From NCBI RefSeq assembly GCF_002303925.1, contig NZ_MRCS01000004.1, positions 1 through 64,000 of the forward strand: a stretch of DNA of 64,000 nucleotides, written 5' to 3'. The notes under the pieces were generated by a model, which did not search any database, was not told the origin of the DNA, and saw nothing but the letters and a program-made list of their open reading frames with translations. This document shows, piece by piece, positions 1 to 9,315 of the stretch. A program made the position numbers and the translations under genes. Origin of the DNA: Pseudomonas sp. ACN8. GTDB taxonomy: Bacteria; Pseudomonadota; Gammaproteobacteria; Pseudomonadales; Pseudomonadaceae. Positions within the stretch are counted from its first letter, which is position 1, and each line of letters begins with the position of its first letter.

Positions 1-176
1 GTCAATGGTGGGTTGGTTTAACTATGCTCAGACAAATACCGCAGTGACCCTATCGCGAGCAGGCTCGCTCCCACAATGATCTGGTGTACACAAATCTACT
101 TTGTAGGAGCGAGCCTGCTCGCGATAGGGTCACTGCGGTATTTGTCTGAGCATAGTTAAACCAACCCACCATTGAC
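1..176. repeat. Long inverted repeat (76-bp arms) at the window edge
   Basis: Bases 1-76 are the reverse complement of bases 101-176, with a single mismatch (72 against 105) and a 24-base loop. Each arm holds a REP core (about 53-71 and 106-124). The right arm also contains the last six codons and the stop of the SDR gene, so the left arm carries an inverted copy of that gene end. A normal REP pair shares only 20-25 bases, so this is a larger inverted duplication. The left arm starts at base 1, so its true extent is unknown. Confidence 0.95.
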
Positions 177-896
177 CCGCAAAATCTGCCCATTGACCCA
201 AGTCGAATCCGGCCCGGCGAGGAAGGACACGACTCGGGCAATGTCTTCTGGCTGACCCAGGCGTTCCAGCGGCGCCATCTTCGCGAAACTCTGAATCTGC
301 TCCTCACTCTTGCCGTGCAAAAACAGCTCAGTCGCTACCGGCCCCGGGGCCACCGCATTGACGGTGATGTTGCGCCCGCGCATTTCTTTGGCGAACACCT
401 GGGTCAGGGATTCCACCGCCGCTTTGCTGGCGATGTACACCGCATAGCCCGGCAGGTTCATGCCGACGGTGCTGCTGGAGAAGTTGATGATCCGGCCACC
501 GCTGTTCAGGCGGGTCGCCGCTTCGCGCAGGGTATTGAAGGTGCCGCGGGCGTGGATGTTGAAGGTCTGCTCGAATAGTTCGTCGCTGTGTTGCGCCAGC
601 GGCAGGACCTTGAGGATGCCGGCGTTGTTCACCAGCACATCGACCTTGCCGAACTGGGTTTCAACCTCGTCGAACATCCGGCGCACGTCATCGGCATTGG
701 CCACGTCAGCCTTGATCGCTATGGCTTGGTGACCGGCCTGACGCAGCTCCACCACCAGTCTCGAGGCTTCGGTGGCGCTGCTGGCGTAGTTGATGGCAAC
801 GGCGAAACCTTCGCTGGCCAGTTGTTTGGCGATGACCGCGCCGATGCCGCGGGAGGCACCGGTCACGATGGCAACTTTCGGAGTTTGATGAGTCAT
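156..896 (-). CDS. SDR-family oxidoreductase
   Basis: A classical short-chain dehydrogenase/reductase of 246 residues. It has the N-terminal cofactor motif TGASRGIG, the NNAG motif, the serine in NFSSS, and a YIASK sequence supplying the catalytic Tyr and Lys, so it should be an active NAD(P)-dependent oxidoreductase; the substrate is unknown. The reading frame stays open far upstream, but the protein clearly begins at MTHQTPK, 120 bases from a divergent LysR gene, as in many regulator/target pairs. Its last codons lie in the right arm of the edge inverted repeat, which does not change the C-terminus GGLV. Confidence 0.9.
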   Translation of the reverse strand: MTHQTPKVAIVTGASRGIGAVIAKQLASEGFAVAINYASSATEASRLVVELRQAGHQAIAIKADVANADDVRRMFDEVETQFGKVDVLVNNAGILKVLPLAQHSDELFEQTFNIHARGTFNTLREAATRLNSGGRIINFSSSTVGMNLPGYAVYIASKAAVESLTQVFAKEMRGRNITVNAVAPGPVATELFLHGKSEEQIQSFAKMAPLERLGQPEDIARVVSFLAGPDSTWVNGQILRVNGGLV

Positions 897-1016
897 GTTG
901 GTGTTCCTGTTGACGGGGTATGAAGCCAATTTCACATGTTTACTCAGGTCGATAAATGCACGAGAGTTGCCTTGACTATTCAATAACCGCCAACAATCGA
1001 GCGCCTGGAGTGAGCT
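897..1016. promoter_or_regulatory. Divergent control region between SDR and lysR genes
   Basis: The 120-base space between two divergent genes must hold both promoters. It is AT-richer than its flanks. TTGACT at 972-977 is a possible -35 for the regulator, but I could not assign a convincing -10. A LysR binding site (T-N11-A type) would be expected here; no single best copy stands out. Confidence 0.35.
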
Positions 1017-1907
1017 GTGGACCAAGTCAAAGCGATGAAGGTTTTTGTGCGGATCTACGAGCGCAGCAGCTTCACGCAGGCTGCCGATGACCTGAACCTG
1101 CCACGCGCGACACTGACCCACACCTTGAATCAGTTCGAGGCCTGGCTGGGTACGCGTTTGCTGGAGCGCAGCACGCGTAAAGTGCGCCCGACGCTGGATG
1201 GCGAGGCGTACTACCTGCGTTGCGTGCAACTGCTGGCAGAGCTGGAAGAGGCGGAGTTGGCGTTTCGCGGCGTGGCGCCTAAGGGGCGGCTGCGGGTGGA
1301 CTTGCATGGGACATTGGCCAAGCACTTCGTGATCCCGGCATTGCCGCAATTCATGGCGCGTTATCCCGACATTGAGCTGTCCATCAGCGAGGCTGACCGC
1401 CAGGTCGACCTGATCACCGAAGGTATCGATTGCGTGTTGCGCGCAGGAACATTGGGTGACTCCACGCTGATCGGCAAACGTGTCGCCAACCTGCGTCAGA
1501 TCACCTGCGCCAGCCCCGCCTATTTGCGCCAATACGGCGAACCGAAAAGCCTTGCCGACCTGAGCCGGCACCGTGCGGTGAACTACGTTTCACGCACGAC
1601 GGCCAAGTTGTTCCCGTTTGAATTCATGGTGGACGGTGAACTCAAGGAAGTGGCCATCGACGGCGCGGTCTCGGTGTTCGGCGCAGAAATCTACGCTGCC
1701 TCGGCGATTGCCGGGCTGGGCCTGATCCAGTGCCCGCACTACCGAATGGAAACGCAGATCTCCCAAGGCCTGGTGCAGGAAGTCCTCGTCGACACCCCTC
1801 CGCCATCAATGCCGGTATCGGTGTTGTACCCGCACAACCGACACATGTCGCCCAGGGTCCGGGTGTTTGTGGACTGGTTGGGAGAGGTGTTTGCGGGGGC
1901 ACGGTAG
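1017..1907 (+). CDS. LysR-family transcriptional regulator
   Basis: A 296-residue LysR-type regulator starting at GTG with GGAG about 6 bases upstream. The N-terminal winged helix-turn-helix covers about residues 1-60 (TQAADDLNLPRATLTHTLNQ), followed by the periplasmic-binding-like effector domain (about 90-290). The length is normal for the family. It is divergent from the SDR gene and is probably its regulator, an inference from the arrangement. It resembles regulators paired with reductases or efflux genes; the ligand is unknown. Confidence 0.9.
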   Translation: MDQVKAMKVFVRIYERSSFTQAADDLNLPRATLTHTLNQFEAWLGTRLLERSTRKVRPTLDGEAYYLRCVQLLAELEEAELAFRGVAPKGRLRVDLHGTLAKHFVIPALPQFMARYPDIELSISEADRQVDLITEGIDCVLRAGTLGDSTLIGKRVANLRQITCASPAYLRQYGEPKSLADLSRHRAVNYVSRTTAKLFPFEFMVDGELKEVAIDGAVSVFGAEIYAASAIAGLGLIQCPHYRMETQISQGLVQEVLVDTPPPSMPVSVLYPHNRHMSPRVRVFVDWLGEVFAGAR

Positions 1908-2041
1908 CTTGTTGGCGGGGAAATACGTGAAACGTTTCAGTCATTAGTCGAATCAGGGGTTTTCTGGTGTTTGTCCGGGCGTATGCTGGGCGACTGGCAA
2001 AGCAGTCGATACCAGATTCAAGACCGACAAGAGAGGATTCG

Positions 2042-3079
2042 ATGACCTACACCGCTGCCGAAAACCGCTACGACTCCATCCCCTACCGCCGCGTGGGCCG
2101 CAGCGGGCTGGTGCTGCCGGCGTTGTCATTGGGCCTGTGGCACAACTTCGGCGACAGTACGCCGATCGATACTCAGCGCGCGTTGTTGCGCACGGCGTTC
2201 GACCTGGGCATCAACCATTTCGACCTGGCCAACAACTACGGCCCGCCGTATGGCAGCGCCGAGATCAACTTCGGCCGTTTACTGCGTGAAGACTTCAAGC
2301 AGTACCGCGACGAGCTGATCATTTCCAGCAAGGCCGGTTGGGACATGTGGCCTGGTCCATACGGTCAGGGCGGCGGTTCGCGCAAGTACGTGCTGGCCAG
2401 CCTCGACCAGAGCCTGCAACGCCTGGGCGTGGACTACGTCGACATCTTTTACTCCCACCGTTTTGACCCGGACACCCCGCTGGAAGAAACCGCCAGCGCA
2501 CTCGCCACCGCAGTGCAGCAGGGCAAGGCGCTGTACATCGGCATCTCGTCCTATTCCGGGGTGAAAACCCGCGAAATGGCGGCGTTGCTCAAAGAATGGA
2601 AGGTGCCGCTGCTGATTCACCAGCCGGCCTACAACCTGCTCAATCGCTGGGTGGAAAAAGACCTGCTCGATACCACTGACGAACTCGGCACCGGTGTGAT
2701 TGCCTTCACGCCACTGGCCCAAGGTTTGCTGACCGACAAATACCTCAACGGCGTGCCGACGGATGCGCGGGTCAACCGTCCGGGCGGTGGTTCGTTGCAG
2801 GCGTCGCACTTGTCCGAGGCCAACATTGCCCAGGTGCGGGCACTCAACGAAATCGCCAGGCGTCGTGGCCAGAGCCTGGCGCAACTGGCGCTGGCCTGGA
2901 CCCTGCGCGATCCTCGGGTCACTTCGGCCTTGATTGGCGCGAGCCGGCCGGAGCAGATCGTCGAGAACGTCGGGGCGCTGAAGAACCTGAGCTTCAGTGC
3001 GCAGGAACTGGCGGAGATTGACCGGTTTGCCCAAGAGGGCGGGATCAATCTTTGGGAGAAGCCTTCGACGGCTGAGTAA
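2042..3079 (+). CDS. Aldo/keto reductase, L-glyceraldehyde-3-phosphate reductase type (YghZ-like)
   Basis: A 345-residue NADPH-dependent aldo/keto reductase. The stretch LPALSLGLWHNFGD, the FDLANNYGPPYGSAE motif with the catalytic Asp and Tyr, and KAGWDMWPGPYGQGGSRKY agree closely with my memory of E. coli YghZ (Gpr), which reduces L-glyceraldehyde 3-phosphate and methylglyoxal. ATG at 2042 is preferred over the upstream in-frame start at 1967 because AGAGGA lies about 7 bases upstream and the family N-terminus begins there. It is a single gene followed by a REP pair. Confidence 0.92.
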   Translation: MTYTAAENRYDSIPYRRVGRSGLVLPALSLGLWHNFGDSTPIDTQRALLRTAFDLGINHFDLANNYGPPYGSAEINFGRLLREDFKQYRDELIISSKAGWDMWPGPYGQGGGSRKYVLASLDQSLQRLGVDYVDIFYSHRFDPDTPLEETASALATAVQQGKALYIGISSYSGVKTREMAALLKEWKVPLLIHQPAYNLLNRWVEKDLLDTTDELGTGVIAFTPLAQGLLTDKYLNGVPTDARVNRPGGGSLQASHLSEANIAQVRALNEIARRRGQSLAQLALAWTLRDPRVTSALIGASRPEQIVENVGALKNLSFSAQELAEIDRFAQEGGINLWEKPSTAE

Positions 3080-3103
3080 TTTGCCGGCGTCTGTTCCGCC
3101 CCC

Positions 3104-3176
3104 ATCGCGAGCAGGCTCGCTCCCACATTGGATCTGCGTCAAGCACATACCCTGTGAGAGCGAGCCTGCTCGCGAA
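3104..3176. repeat. REP pair (REPIN)
   Basis: Two inverted REP cores face each other across a short spacer in the convergent space between the reductase gene and tauD, where they may also act as a transcription or decay barrier. Confidence 0.9.
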
Positions 3177-3208
3177 GGGGCCGGATCGGCCAACAAAAAA
3201 ATCAGAGT

Positions 3209-4051
3209 TCAGCGAAAAAACGGCACATCCCCCAACACCGTCGCCCGCTGCATCACCCGCCGCGCCGGTCGGTAATCGTTCACCGCGTAATGCTGGGTCA
3301 CGCGGTTGTCCCAGAATGCAATATCGTCCTGCTGCCAGCGCCAGCGAATGGTGAACTCCGGCCGCGTTGAATGGGCGAACAGGAACTTCAGAATCGCCTC
3401 GCCTTCGGTTTCCGACAGCTCGTTGATCTTCGAGGTGAAACCTTCGTTGACGAACAGCGAGCGGCGCCCGCTCACCGGGTGTGTGCGGATCACCGGGTGT
3501 GACAACGGTGGATTCTTGCGCCGTGCTTCTTCCCACTGGGCCAGCGCCTCGGGCGTGTTGCCGTAGCGCTCCAGCGGGAACGAACGGGTGAAATCGTGGG
3601 TGGCGGTCAGCCCTTCAAGCAAGGCTTTGAGCGGCGTCGACAGGGCTTCATACGCCGCAATCCCGCTGGCCCACAACGTGTCGCCGCCAAACTCCGGCAG
3701 CAGCTTGGCACTGAGCACCGCGCCCATGGCCGGGGTCGGCAGGAAGGTGACGTCGGTGTGCCAGATCGCGTTATCGCGCACGTCGGTGACGGCGGTGTCG
3801 AGGATCAGCACTTCGGGTTGCTCCGGCACATTCGGGTAGATCGGATGAATGTGCAGGTCGCCGAAATTGGCGGCGAATCGCGCCTGTTGCTGCGGCGTGA
3901 TCGGCTGGTTGCGGAAGAACAGCACCTGATGCTTGAGCAGGGCCTGTTCGATAGCATCGCGCTGTTCAAGGTTCAGCGGCTGGCTGATGTCGACGCCGCT
4001 GATCTGTGCGCCGAGGGCGGAGCTTAGGGGGACGATGGTCAGGTGGCTCAT
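3209..4051 (-). CDS. tauD: Taurine dioxygenase TauD
   Basis: An alpha-ketoglutarate-dependent Fe(II) dioxygenase of 280 residues that releases sulfite from taurine. The facial triad is visible: HTD at residues 98-100 and a distal His in the C-terminal part, followed by the Arg-rich stretch RPARR that binds ketoglutarate. The start is [10 protein letters not shown] at 4051; in-frame sequence further upstream runs into the REP pair and is not coding. It is the last gene of tauABCD, 144 bases after tauC. A related sulfonate or sulfate-ester dioxygenase is possible, but TauABC next door favour taurine. Confidence 0.93.
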   Translation of the reverse strand: MSHLTIVPLSSALGAQISGVDISQPLNLEQRDAIEQALLKHQVLFFRNQPITPQQQARFAANFGDLHIHPIYPNVPEQPEVLILDTAVTDVRDNAIWHTDVTFLPTPAMGAVLSAKLLPEFGGDTLWASGIAAYEALSTPLKALLEGLTATHDFTRSFPLERYGNTPEALAQWEEARRKNPPLSHPVIRTHPVSGRRSLFVNEGFTSKINELSETEGEAILKFLFAHSTRPEFTIRWRWQQDDIAFWDNRVTQHYAVNDYRPARRVMQRATVLGDVPFFR

Positions 4052-4081
4052 GGTGGTTCTCTTAAATCCGGAGGTGCCAAC

Positions 4082-4182
4082 TGTAGGAGCGAGCTTGCTC
4101 GCGATGGTCGTTAACGATAACGCGTGTTTACTGGCTAAACGCGGCGCTCTTGAGTCCATCGCGAGCAAGCTCGCTCCTACAG
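4082..4182. repeat. REP pair inside the tau operon
   Basis: The inverted cores GGAGCGAGCTTGCTCGCGAT and the complement lie between tauC and tauD, a rare place in this window: nearly all other pairs sit between transcription units. The pair may separate expression or stability of tauD from tauABC. Confidence 0.9.
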
Positions 4183-4195
4183 GGGTGTTCAATAT

Positions 4196-5029
4196 TCAGT
4201 GGGTCTGGCCATGCCATGGCACCAGCTTGCGTTGCAATGTGCGCAGACTCATCTCCATCGCGAAGGCGATCAGTGCGATCACCAGAATCCCCAGCACCAT
4301 CACATCGGTGACCAAAAACTGCGCGGCCGATTGCACCATGAAGCCCAAACCGCTGGTGGCCGCGATCAGTTCGGCGGCGACCAGTGTCGACCAACCCACG
4401 CCGAGGCCAATGCGCACACCGGTCAGAATGTCCGGTAAGGCACTCGGCAAAATGACGTGGCGAATCAACTGCACACGCGTTGCGCCCAGCGACTGCGCGG
4501 CACGCAATTTGGCCGGGTCGACCGTGCGCACGCCGGTGGCGGTGGCGATGGCAATCGGGGCGAAGATCGCCAGGTAGATCAGCAGCACTTTGGACAATTC
4601 ACCGATGCCGCACCAGATCACGATCAGTGGCAGATAAGCCAGCGGCGGAATCGGTCGGTAGAACTCGATCAGCGGGTCGAGCACACCACGGGCGATACGG
4701 TTGGCACCGATGGCGATGCCCACCGGTACGGCGGTGAGAATCGCAAAGCCCAGGCCCAGGCCGATACGGCTCAGACTCGCGCCCAGGTGCTGCCACAGGG
4801 TTGAATCCATATAACCCGAGGTCGCCAGCAGCCAGCCTTTTTGCAGCACGGTGGAGGGCGGCGGCAGGAACAGCGGCTCGATCAAGCCGGTCGCCGTCAC
4901 GGCCCACCAAATAGCAACGAGAACGACCAGCGTCAGCACACTGATCCAGCGAATGCTCAAACGCCGACTTGCCGGAATCACGGGTGAGCCTGGCGTTATC
5001 GCTGCGACGGGAATTTCGTAACTGCTCAT
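4196..5029 (-). CDS. tauC: Taurine ABC transporter permease TauC
   Basis: A 277-residue inner-membrane permease of the nitrate/sulfonate/taurine family. Several hydrophobic helices are evident, and the EAA-type loop ([23 protein letters not shown], in part) that docks to the ATPase lies around residue 190. The start codon overlaps the tauB stop by 4 bases (ATGA), indicating translational coupling. It imports taurine with TauA and TauB. Confidence 0.93.
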   Translation of the reverse strand: MSSYEIPVAAITPGSPVIPASRRLSIRWISVLTLVVLVAIWWAVTATGLIEPLFLPPPSTVLQKGWLLATSGYMDSTLWQHLGASLSRIGLGLGFAILTAVPVGIAIGANRIARGVLDPLIEFYRPIPPLAYLPLIVIWCGIGELSKVLLIYLAIFAPIAIATATGVRTVDPAKLRAAQSLGATRVQLIRHVILPSALPDILTGVRIGLGVGWSTLVAAELIAATSGLGFMVQSAAQFLVTDVMVLGILVIALIAFAMEMSLRTLQRKLVPWHGQTH

Positions 5030-5820
5030 GCGCGCTCCTGCCGCTGGGCGGCGCTGCGTTGGGAGAACACTTTGGCGAGTACGTGTTCGCGGGTTTCGAT
5101 AAAACGCGGGTCCGACTTGATCGAGCGAGCCGATTCACCGGCGGCATAACGCTGACCGAAATCGAGGCTCAGGCGCTCAACGATTTGCCCAGGGTTGGGC
5201 GCCAACAGAATCAGGTCGGTGGCCAGGAACACGGCTTCTTCGATGTCGTGGGTAATCAGGAACACCGGTTTGGCGGTGCGTTGCCAGACCTGCAGCAACA
5301 GCTCCTGCATCTGCTCGCGGGTGAAGGCGTCGAGGGCACCGAAAGGTTCGTCCATCAGCAACACGCGCGGGTTGGCGGCGAGGGCGCGGGCCAGGCCGAC
5401 ACGCTGCTTCTGGCCGCCCGAAAGCTGCCAGATGCGGCGCTGTTCAAAACCGGAAAGATCAACCAGGGCGAGCATTTCCCTGGCGCGAGCTTCGCGTTTG
5501 TCCCGGGCGATACCGGCCAGCTCAAGGCCGAACCCGACGTTGGCCAGCACGTCTTGCCACGGCAGCAGCGCGTCGTCCTGGAACACCACGCCGCGCTCGG
5601 CGCTCGGGCCTTTGACGGGCACGCCGTCGAGGGTGATGCGCCCGGCGCTGGGTTCGACGAAACCGGCAATCAGGTTCAACAGCGAAGTCTTGCCACTGCC
5701 GGACGGGCCGAGGGCGACCAGCAATTGCCGGGGCCCCAGGTTCAGGGAGATATCCGCCAACACCGGTTCCGGGCTGCCGGGATACTGTGCGCTGATGCGC
5801 TCCAGCTGTAGCAAGGCCAT
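5026..5820 (-). CDS. tauB: Taurine ABC transporter ATP-binding protein TauB
   Basis: A 264-residue ABC ATPase with Walker [10 protein letters not shown] (about 38-46), signature [15 protein letters not shown], Walker B VLLMDEP and the switch histidine in ITHDIEEA. It powers taurine uptake. It lies 15 bases downstream of tauA and overlaps tauC by 4 bases, so all three transport genes form one operon. Confidence 0.94.
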   Translation of the reverse strand: MALLQLERISAQYPGSPEPVLADISLNLGPRQLLVALGPSGSGKTSLLNLIAGFVEPSAGRITLDGVPVKGPSAERGVVFQDDALLPWQDVLANVGFGLELAGIARDKREARAREMLALVDLSGFEQRRIWQLSGGQKQRVGLARALAANPRVLLMDEPFGALDAFTREQMQELLLQVWQRTAKPVFLITHDIEEAVFLATDLILLAPNPGQIVERLSLDFGQRYAAGESARSIKSDPRFIETREHVLAKVFSQRSAAQRQERA

Positions 5821-5835
5821 CGCTTTGACTCCCGA

Positions 5836-6813
5836 TCAGTGGGTGATGAATTTGGCGCTGACGTACGGCGCGTAGTCCGGCAGCACGGCTTCGACCTTGC
5901 CTTGTTCCTTGAGGAACGCCGCGGTGTCGGTGATGGCCTTGGTGGTCGGCGCGCCGAGGCTGAGCACTTGGTCAGCCGCCAGCGGGTAGACGTTGCCTTG
6001 TAGCAGCAGCGGAATGTCGCTGGCCTTGGCACCCGACAGTTTTACCAGCTTGTCGACGTTGCCCTGGTTGGCGAGCCAGGCTTGCGGGTCTTTGCGGTAA
6101 TCGGCGTAGGCATCGAGGGTCACTTTGGCGAACGCGGTGACGATCTCCGGGTGCTTCTCGGCGAAATCCTTGCGCACGATCCAGGCGTCGAAGGTCGGTG
6201 CGCCGAACTTGGCCAGCTCGCCGGAGGTGATCAGTACCTTGCCATTTTCCTTGGCGACCCCGAGGGCCGGATCCCATACGTACGTGGCGTCGATGTCACC
6301 GCGCTTCCAGGCGGCAATGATCGCGGGTGGAGCCAGGTTGAGAACGGTGACTTTCGACGGGTCGATGTTCCAGTGTTTCAGCGCGGCGAGCAGGCTGTAG
6401 TGGCCGGTGGATACAAACGGCACGGCGATCTTCTTGCCGATCAGGTCTTGCGGGGTCTTGATCCCGGAACCGTCGCGGGCGACCAGGGCTTCGGCGGCGC
6501 CGATCTGGGTGGCGATGAGGAAAGTTTCCACTGGCACTTTACGGGTGATCGCAGCGGTCAGGGGGCTGGAGCCGAGATAGCCGATCTGCACGTCGCCCGA
6601 GGCGATGGCGGCGATGATGTCGGCACCGTTGTCGAATTTTCGCCAGCTGATATCGGCCTTGGTGGCCTTTTCGTAAGCGCCGTCAGCCTGGGCGACTTTC
6701 GCCGGGTCGACGGTGGTCTGGTAGGCGACGGTGAAGTCGGCCGCCTGGACAAAAAAGCTCGCGGTTGCCAAGGAAGCGGCCGCCAGCAAGCGAAGAGGGA
6801 AAGTCAGTTTCAT
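5836..6813 (-). CDS. tauA: Taurine-binding periplasmic protein TauA
   Basis: A 325-residue substrate-binding protein with a clear signal peptide (KLTFPLRLLAAASLATASFFVQA, cleavage near residue 24). The mature start DFTVAYQTTVDPAKVAQADG and later WRKFDNGADI and GDVQIGYLGSSP agree closely with E. coli TauA. AAGGAG precedes the ATG. It is the first gene of tauABCD. The operon is expected to be induced by sulfate limitation; an inverted repeat 61-89 bases upstream of the start may be the control site. Confidence 0.93.
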   Translation of the reverse strand: MKLTFPLRLLAAASLATASFFVQAADFTVAYQTTVDPAKVAQADGAYEKATKADISWRKFDNGADIIAAIASGDVQIGYLGSSPLTAAITRKVPVETFLIATQIGAAEALVARDGSGIKTPQDLIGKKIAVPFVSTGHYSLLAALKHWNIDPSKVTVLNLAPPAIIAAWKRGDIDATYVWDPALGVAKENGKVLITSGELAKFGAPTFDAWIVRKDFAEKHPEIVTAFAKVTLDAYADYRKDPQAWLANQGNVDKLVKLSGAKASDIPLLLQGNVYPLAADQVLSLGAPTTKAITDTAAFLKEQGKVEAVLPDYAPYVSAKFITH

Positions 6814-6873
6814 CAGAAAGCTCCTTGTCAGGCGACCGAGCGTCGGCGTGAAAAAGAGACTAAATGATCTAAG

Positions 6874-6902
6874 AATTCGAAAATAAATAACTTTTTCGAA
6901 TT
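6874..6902. promoter_or_regulatory. Perfect inverted repeat upstream of tauA
   Basis: AATTCGAAAA at 6874-6883 and TTTTCGAATT at 6893-6902 are perfect 10-base arms with a 9-base AT spacer. The site lies 61-89 bases upstream of the tauA start, in an AT-rich stretch that should hold the promoter. It may be an operator for a sulfur-starvation regulator; which one cannot be told from the sequence. Confidence 0.6.
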
Positions 6903-6944
6903 AGCTTATGAGAGGAATATTCCAAGAGCGACTGCTTTGCGGTC

Positions 6945-7037
6945 AATCGCCAGCAGGCTGGCTCCCACAGGGTTCAAGGGTGTTCACACAATTGTGCGAC
7001 ACTGAAAATCCACTGTGGGCGCTAGCCTGCTAGCGAT
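6945..7037. repeat. Degenerate REP pair
   Basis: Both arms keep the REP shape but carry compensating changes in the stem (GCCAGCAGGCTGGC at left, GCTAGCCTGCTAGC at right), so the hairpins are conserved although the sequence has drifted. It lies between the tau promoter and the gshA end. Confidence 0.8.
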
Positions 7038-7060
7038 AAGGTCCGCAGGACCTTCGAGGA

Positions 7061-8644
7061 TCAGTTGCTGATCGCCAGAATGCTCGCCTGGTACGCCCCG
7101 ACAAACACATCGAAATCACCGACTTCGTTCTGCTCCAGTTCAGCCTGCTCAGCCAGCGACGAACGCGCCCGCTGTTCAAACTTCGCCTGTTCCTCAGCCG
7201 GCAACGGTTCGCTACGGAAGAACTCGGCGTGGACCTGGCTCTGGCGCAGGGAGAACTGGGCGAAGCTTTCATTGTGCTCGGCCATCGCCGCCAATACCTG
7301 GGCCGACGGTGTCAGGGACGGGTCCAGGACCTTGGCCATCTGGGTGTCCAGCGCCTTGCTGTGGGCATCACCGCCATGGCTCTGGTCGAGCATCGCCGCC
7401 AGAGGCGCGATTTTTTCCAGCAGCTCGCCGGCCCATTCCTTCAGGTCAACCGGCTGGCCGTCCCGTTGCAGTTGCAGGCCCGGGCGACGACCTTCCTTGA
7501 CCACGCTAAGGAAGTTCGAGGTCGCATTGCCACAACTGGTGTTGGTCAGCAGCGGGCTGTCATTGAGCGCGCAGTACAGCAGGAACGCATCGAGGAAGCG
7601 CGACTCGGTAAGGTCGATGCCCATCGGCAGGAACGGGTTGATGTCCAGGCAACGCACTTCGACGTACTGGATGCCACGGGCCATCAGCGCCTGGATAGGG
7701 CGCTCGCCGGTGTAGGTCACGCGTTTCGGGCGGATGTTGGAGTAGTACTCGTTTTCGATCTGCAGGATGTTGGTGTTGAGCTGCACCCACTCGCCATCCT
7801 GGTGGGTGCCGACTTCGACGTACGGCGCATACGGCGTGGCCACCGCTTTGCGCAGGCTGTCGGTGTAGCTGTTCAGATCGTTGTAGCACGGCGTCAGGCC
7901 GGCCTGGGCGTTGCTCTGGTAACCCAGGTCGCTCATGCGCAGGCTGGTGGCGTACGGCAGGTACAAGGTCTGCGGGTCCAGTTGTTCCAACTGGTGTGAA
8001 CGACCGCGCAGGAAGCCGGCGTCCAGTGCCGGTGAAGCACCGAACAGGTACATCAGCAGCCAGCTGTAGCGGCGGAAGTTGCGGATCAGCGCGATGTAGG
8101 ACGACGACTGGAAATCGCGGTCGGTGCCGACAAAGCCTTCGGCCTGCTTGAGCAACGGCCAGAGTTTTTCCGGCAGGGAAAAGTTGTAGTGGATGCCGGC
8201 AATGCACTGCATGGTCTTGCCGTAACGCAGGGCCAGGCCCTTGCGGTACACGTACTTGAGCTGCCCGATATTGGACGTGCCGTAATAGGCGATCGGGATG
8301 TCTTCCTCGGCCGGCAACGGGCACGGCATCGATGGGCTCCACAGATACTCGTTGCCGAGCTTGCTGTAGGCAAAGCGGTGAATGCTGTCCAGGCTCGCCA
8401 ACGTATCGGCAGGATCGGGCAGGGCCGGGGTGATGAACTCCAGCAGCGACTCGGAATAGTCGGTGGTGATCTGTTCATTGGTCAGCGCGGAACCCAATTC
8501 TTCCGGGTGCGGCGTTTGCGCCAGGCGACCTTCATCGGTCACGCGCAGGCATTCACGTTCGATGCCGTGAAGGCACTGTTCGAGCAGAGAGAGGTTAGCG
8601 CGCTCGCCGAGCAGAGCCAGGCGGCGGTTGAGAAGTTCGCTCAA
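7061..8644 (-). CDS. gshA: Glutamate-cysteine ligase GshA
   Basis: The first enzyme of glutathione synthesis, joining glutamate and cysteine with ATP in the cytosol. The sequence [31 protein letters not shown] (in part) marks the gamma-proteobacterial type, and the 527-residue length is normal. I place the start at TTG 8644, giving LSELLNRR, because AAGGA sits 7 bases upstream; a longer GTG start at 8659 has no ribosome site. E. coli gshA also starts at TTG. It is followed by a REP pair and lies downstream of the tex-thioesterase unit, separated from it by another REP pair. Confidence 0.93.
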   Translation of the reverse strand: MSELLNRRLALLGERANLSLLEQCLHGIERECLRVTDEGRLAQTPHPEELGSALTNEQITTDYSESLLEFITPALPDPADTLASLDSIHRFAYSKLGNEYLWSPSMPCPLPAEEDIPIAYYGTSNIGQLKYVYRKGLALRYGKTMQCIAGIHYNFSLPEKLWPLLKQAEGFVGTDRDFQSSSYIALIRNFRRYSWLLMYLFGASPALDAGFLRGRSHQLEQLDPQTLYLPYATSLRMSDLGYQSNAQAGLTPCYNDLNSYTDSLRKAVATPYAPYVEVGTHQDGEWVQLNTNILQIENEYYSNIRPKRVTYTGERPIQALMARGIQYVEVRCLDINPFLPMGIDLTESRFLDAFLLYCALNDSPLLTNTSCGNATSNFLSVVKEGRRPGLQLQRDGQPVDLKEWAGELLEKIAPLAAMLDQSHGGDAHSKALDTQMAKVLDPSLTPSAQVLAAMAEHNESFAQFSLRQSQVHAEFFRSEPLPAEEQAKFEQRARSSLAEQAELEQNEVGDFDVFVGAYQASILAISN

Positions 8645-8783
8645 GTTGGATTCCTTCACGCGTCAGTCGCCCCAATATGGGGGTGGGCAAGACGGTCTAC
8701 AAGGGTGAAGTTAAAACTGGCGTTTTCGCCTGGTTTTGGCGCCGCACAGGCCTCATGCCGATCGGTCAGGAATTGCACAATCC

Positions 8784-8875
8784 CTGTGGGAGCGAGCCTG
8801 CTCGCGAAGAGGGAGTATCAGTCAGCATCGACCTCGACTGGCACATCGCCTTCGCGAGCAGGCTCGCTCCCACAG
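8784..8875. repeat. REP pair (REPIN)
   Basis: Inverted REP cores in the 287-base space between the thioesterase gene and gshA. The rest of this space shows no gene; a gshA promoter should lie near 8660-8760. Confidence 0.9.
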
Positions 8876-8931
8876 GAAACTCCGACGCTGCGGTCACAAC
8901 GCCGAAATTAACTCAAAATGATGACGAGTAG

Positions 8932-9315
8932 CTACAGGACAGCGAACGTGCCTTGTGCTTTTGCGACCAGTTTGTCGCCCTGCACCACATCGGCCTCGAC
9001 CACCAATGTGCGGCGACCCGGGTGGATCACCCGCGCCGTGCACATCACCTCGCCGTCTGAGACGGCGCGGATGTAGTTGATCTTGCACTCGATGGTTGCG
9101 CTCTGCTGGTCAAAGCCGTGGGTACTGGAGCAGGCCAGCCCCATGGCAATGTCCACCAGGCTGAACAAGGCCCCGCCGTGCAGCTTGCCGCCGCGATTGC
9201 GCAGTTCGGGCTCCAGCGCCAGGGCGACTTGCGCCACCCCGGTTTCCAGGCTGTGCAAGCGGCAGCCCAGCAGCTTGAAAAACGCGCTTTCGGTCAGCCC
9301 GGCGGGAATGTCCAT
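8932..9315 (-). CDS. PaaI-type hotdog thioesterase
   Basis: A 127-residue hotdog-fold acyl-CoA thioesterase. The motif RNRGGKLHGGALFSLVDIAMGLA carries the HGG and acidic residue typical of the PaaI group. Its ATG shares the final A of the tex TGA stop (TGATG), so it is translationally coupled to tex. The pairing of a thioesterase with tex is conserved in Pseudomonas as far as I recall; the physiological substrate is unknown. Confidence 0.88.
   Translation of the reverse strand: MDIPAGLTESAFFKLLGCRLHSLETGVAQVALALEPELRNRGGKLHGGALFSLVDIAMGLACSSTHGFDQQSATIECKINYIRAVSDGEVMCTARVIHPGRRTLVVEADVVQGDKLVAKAQGTFAVL

Noticed and set aside
897..1571. N-terminal extension of the SDR gene
   Set aside because: It overlaps the divergent lysR gene and the SDR family starts at MTHQTPK.
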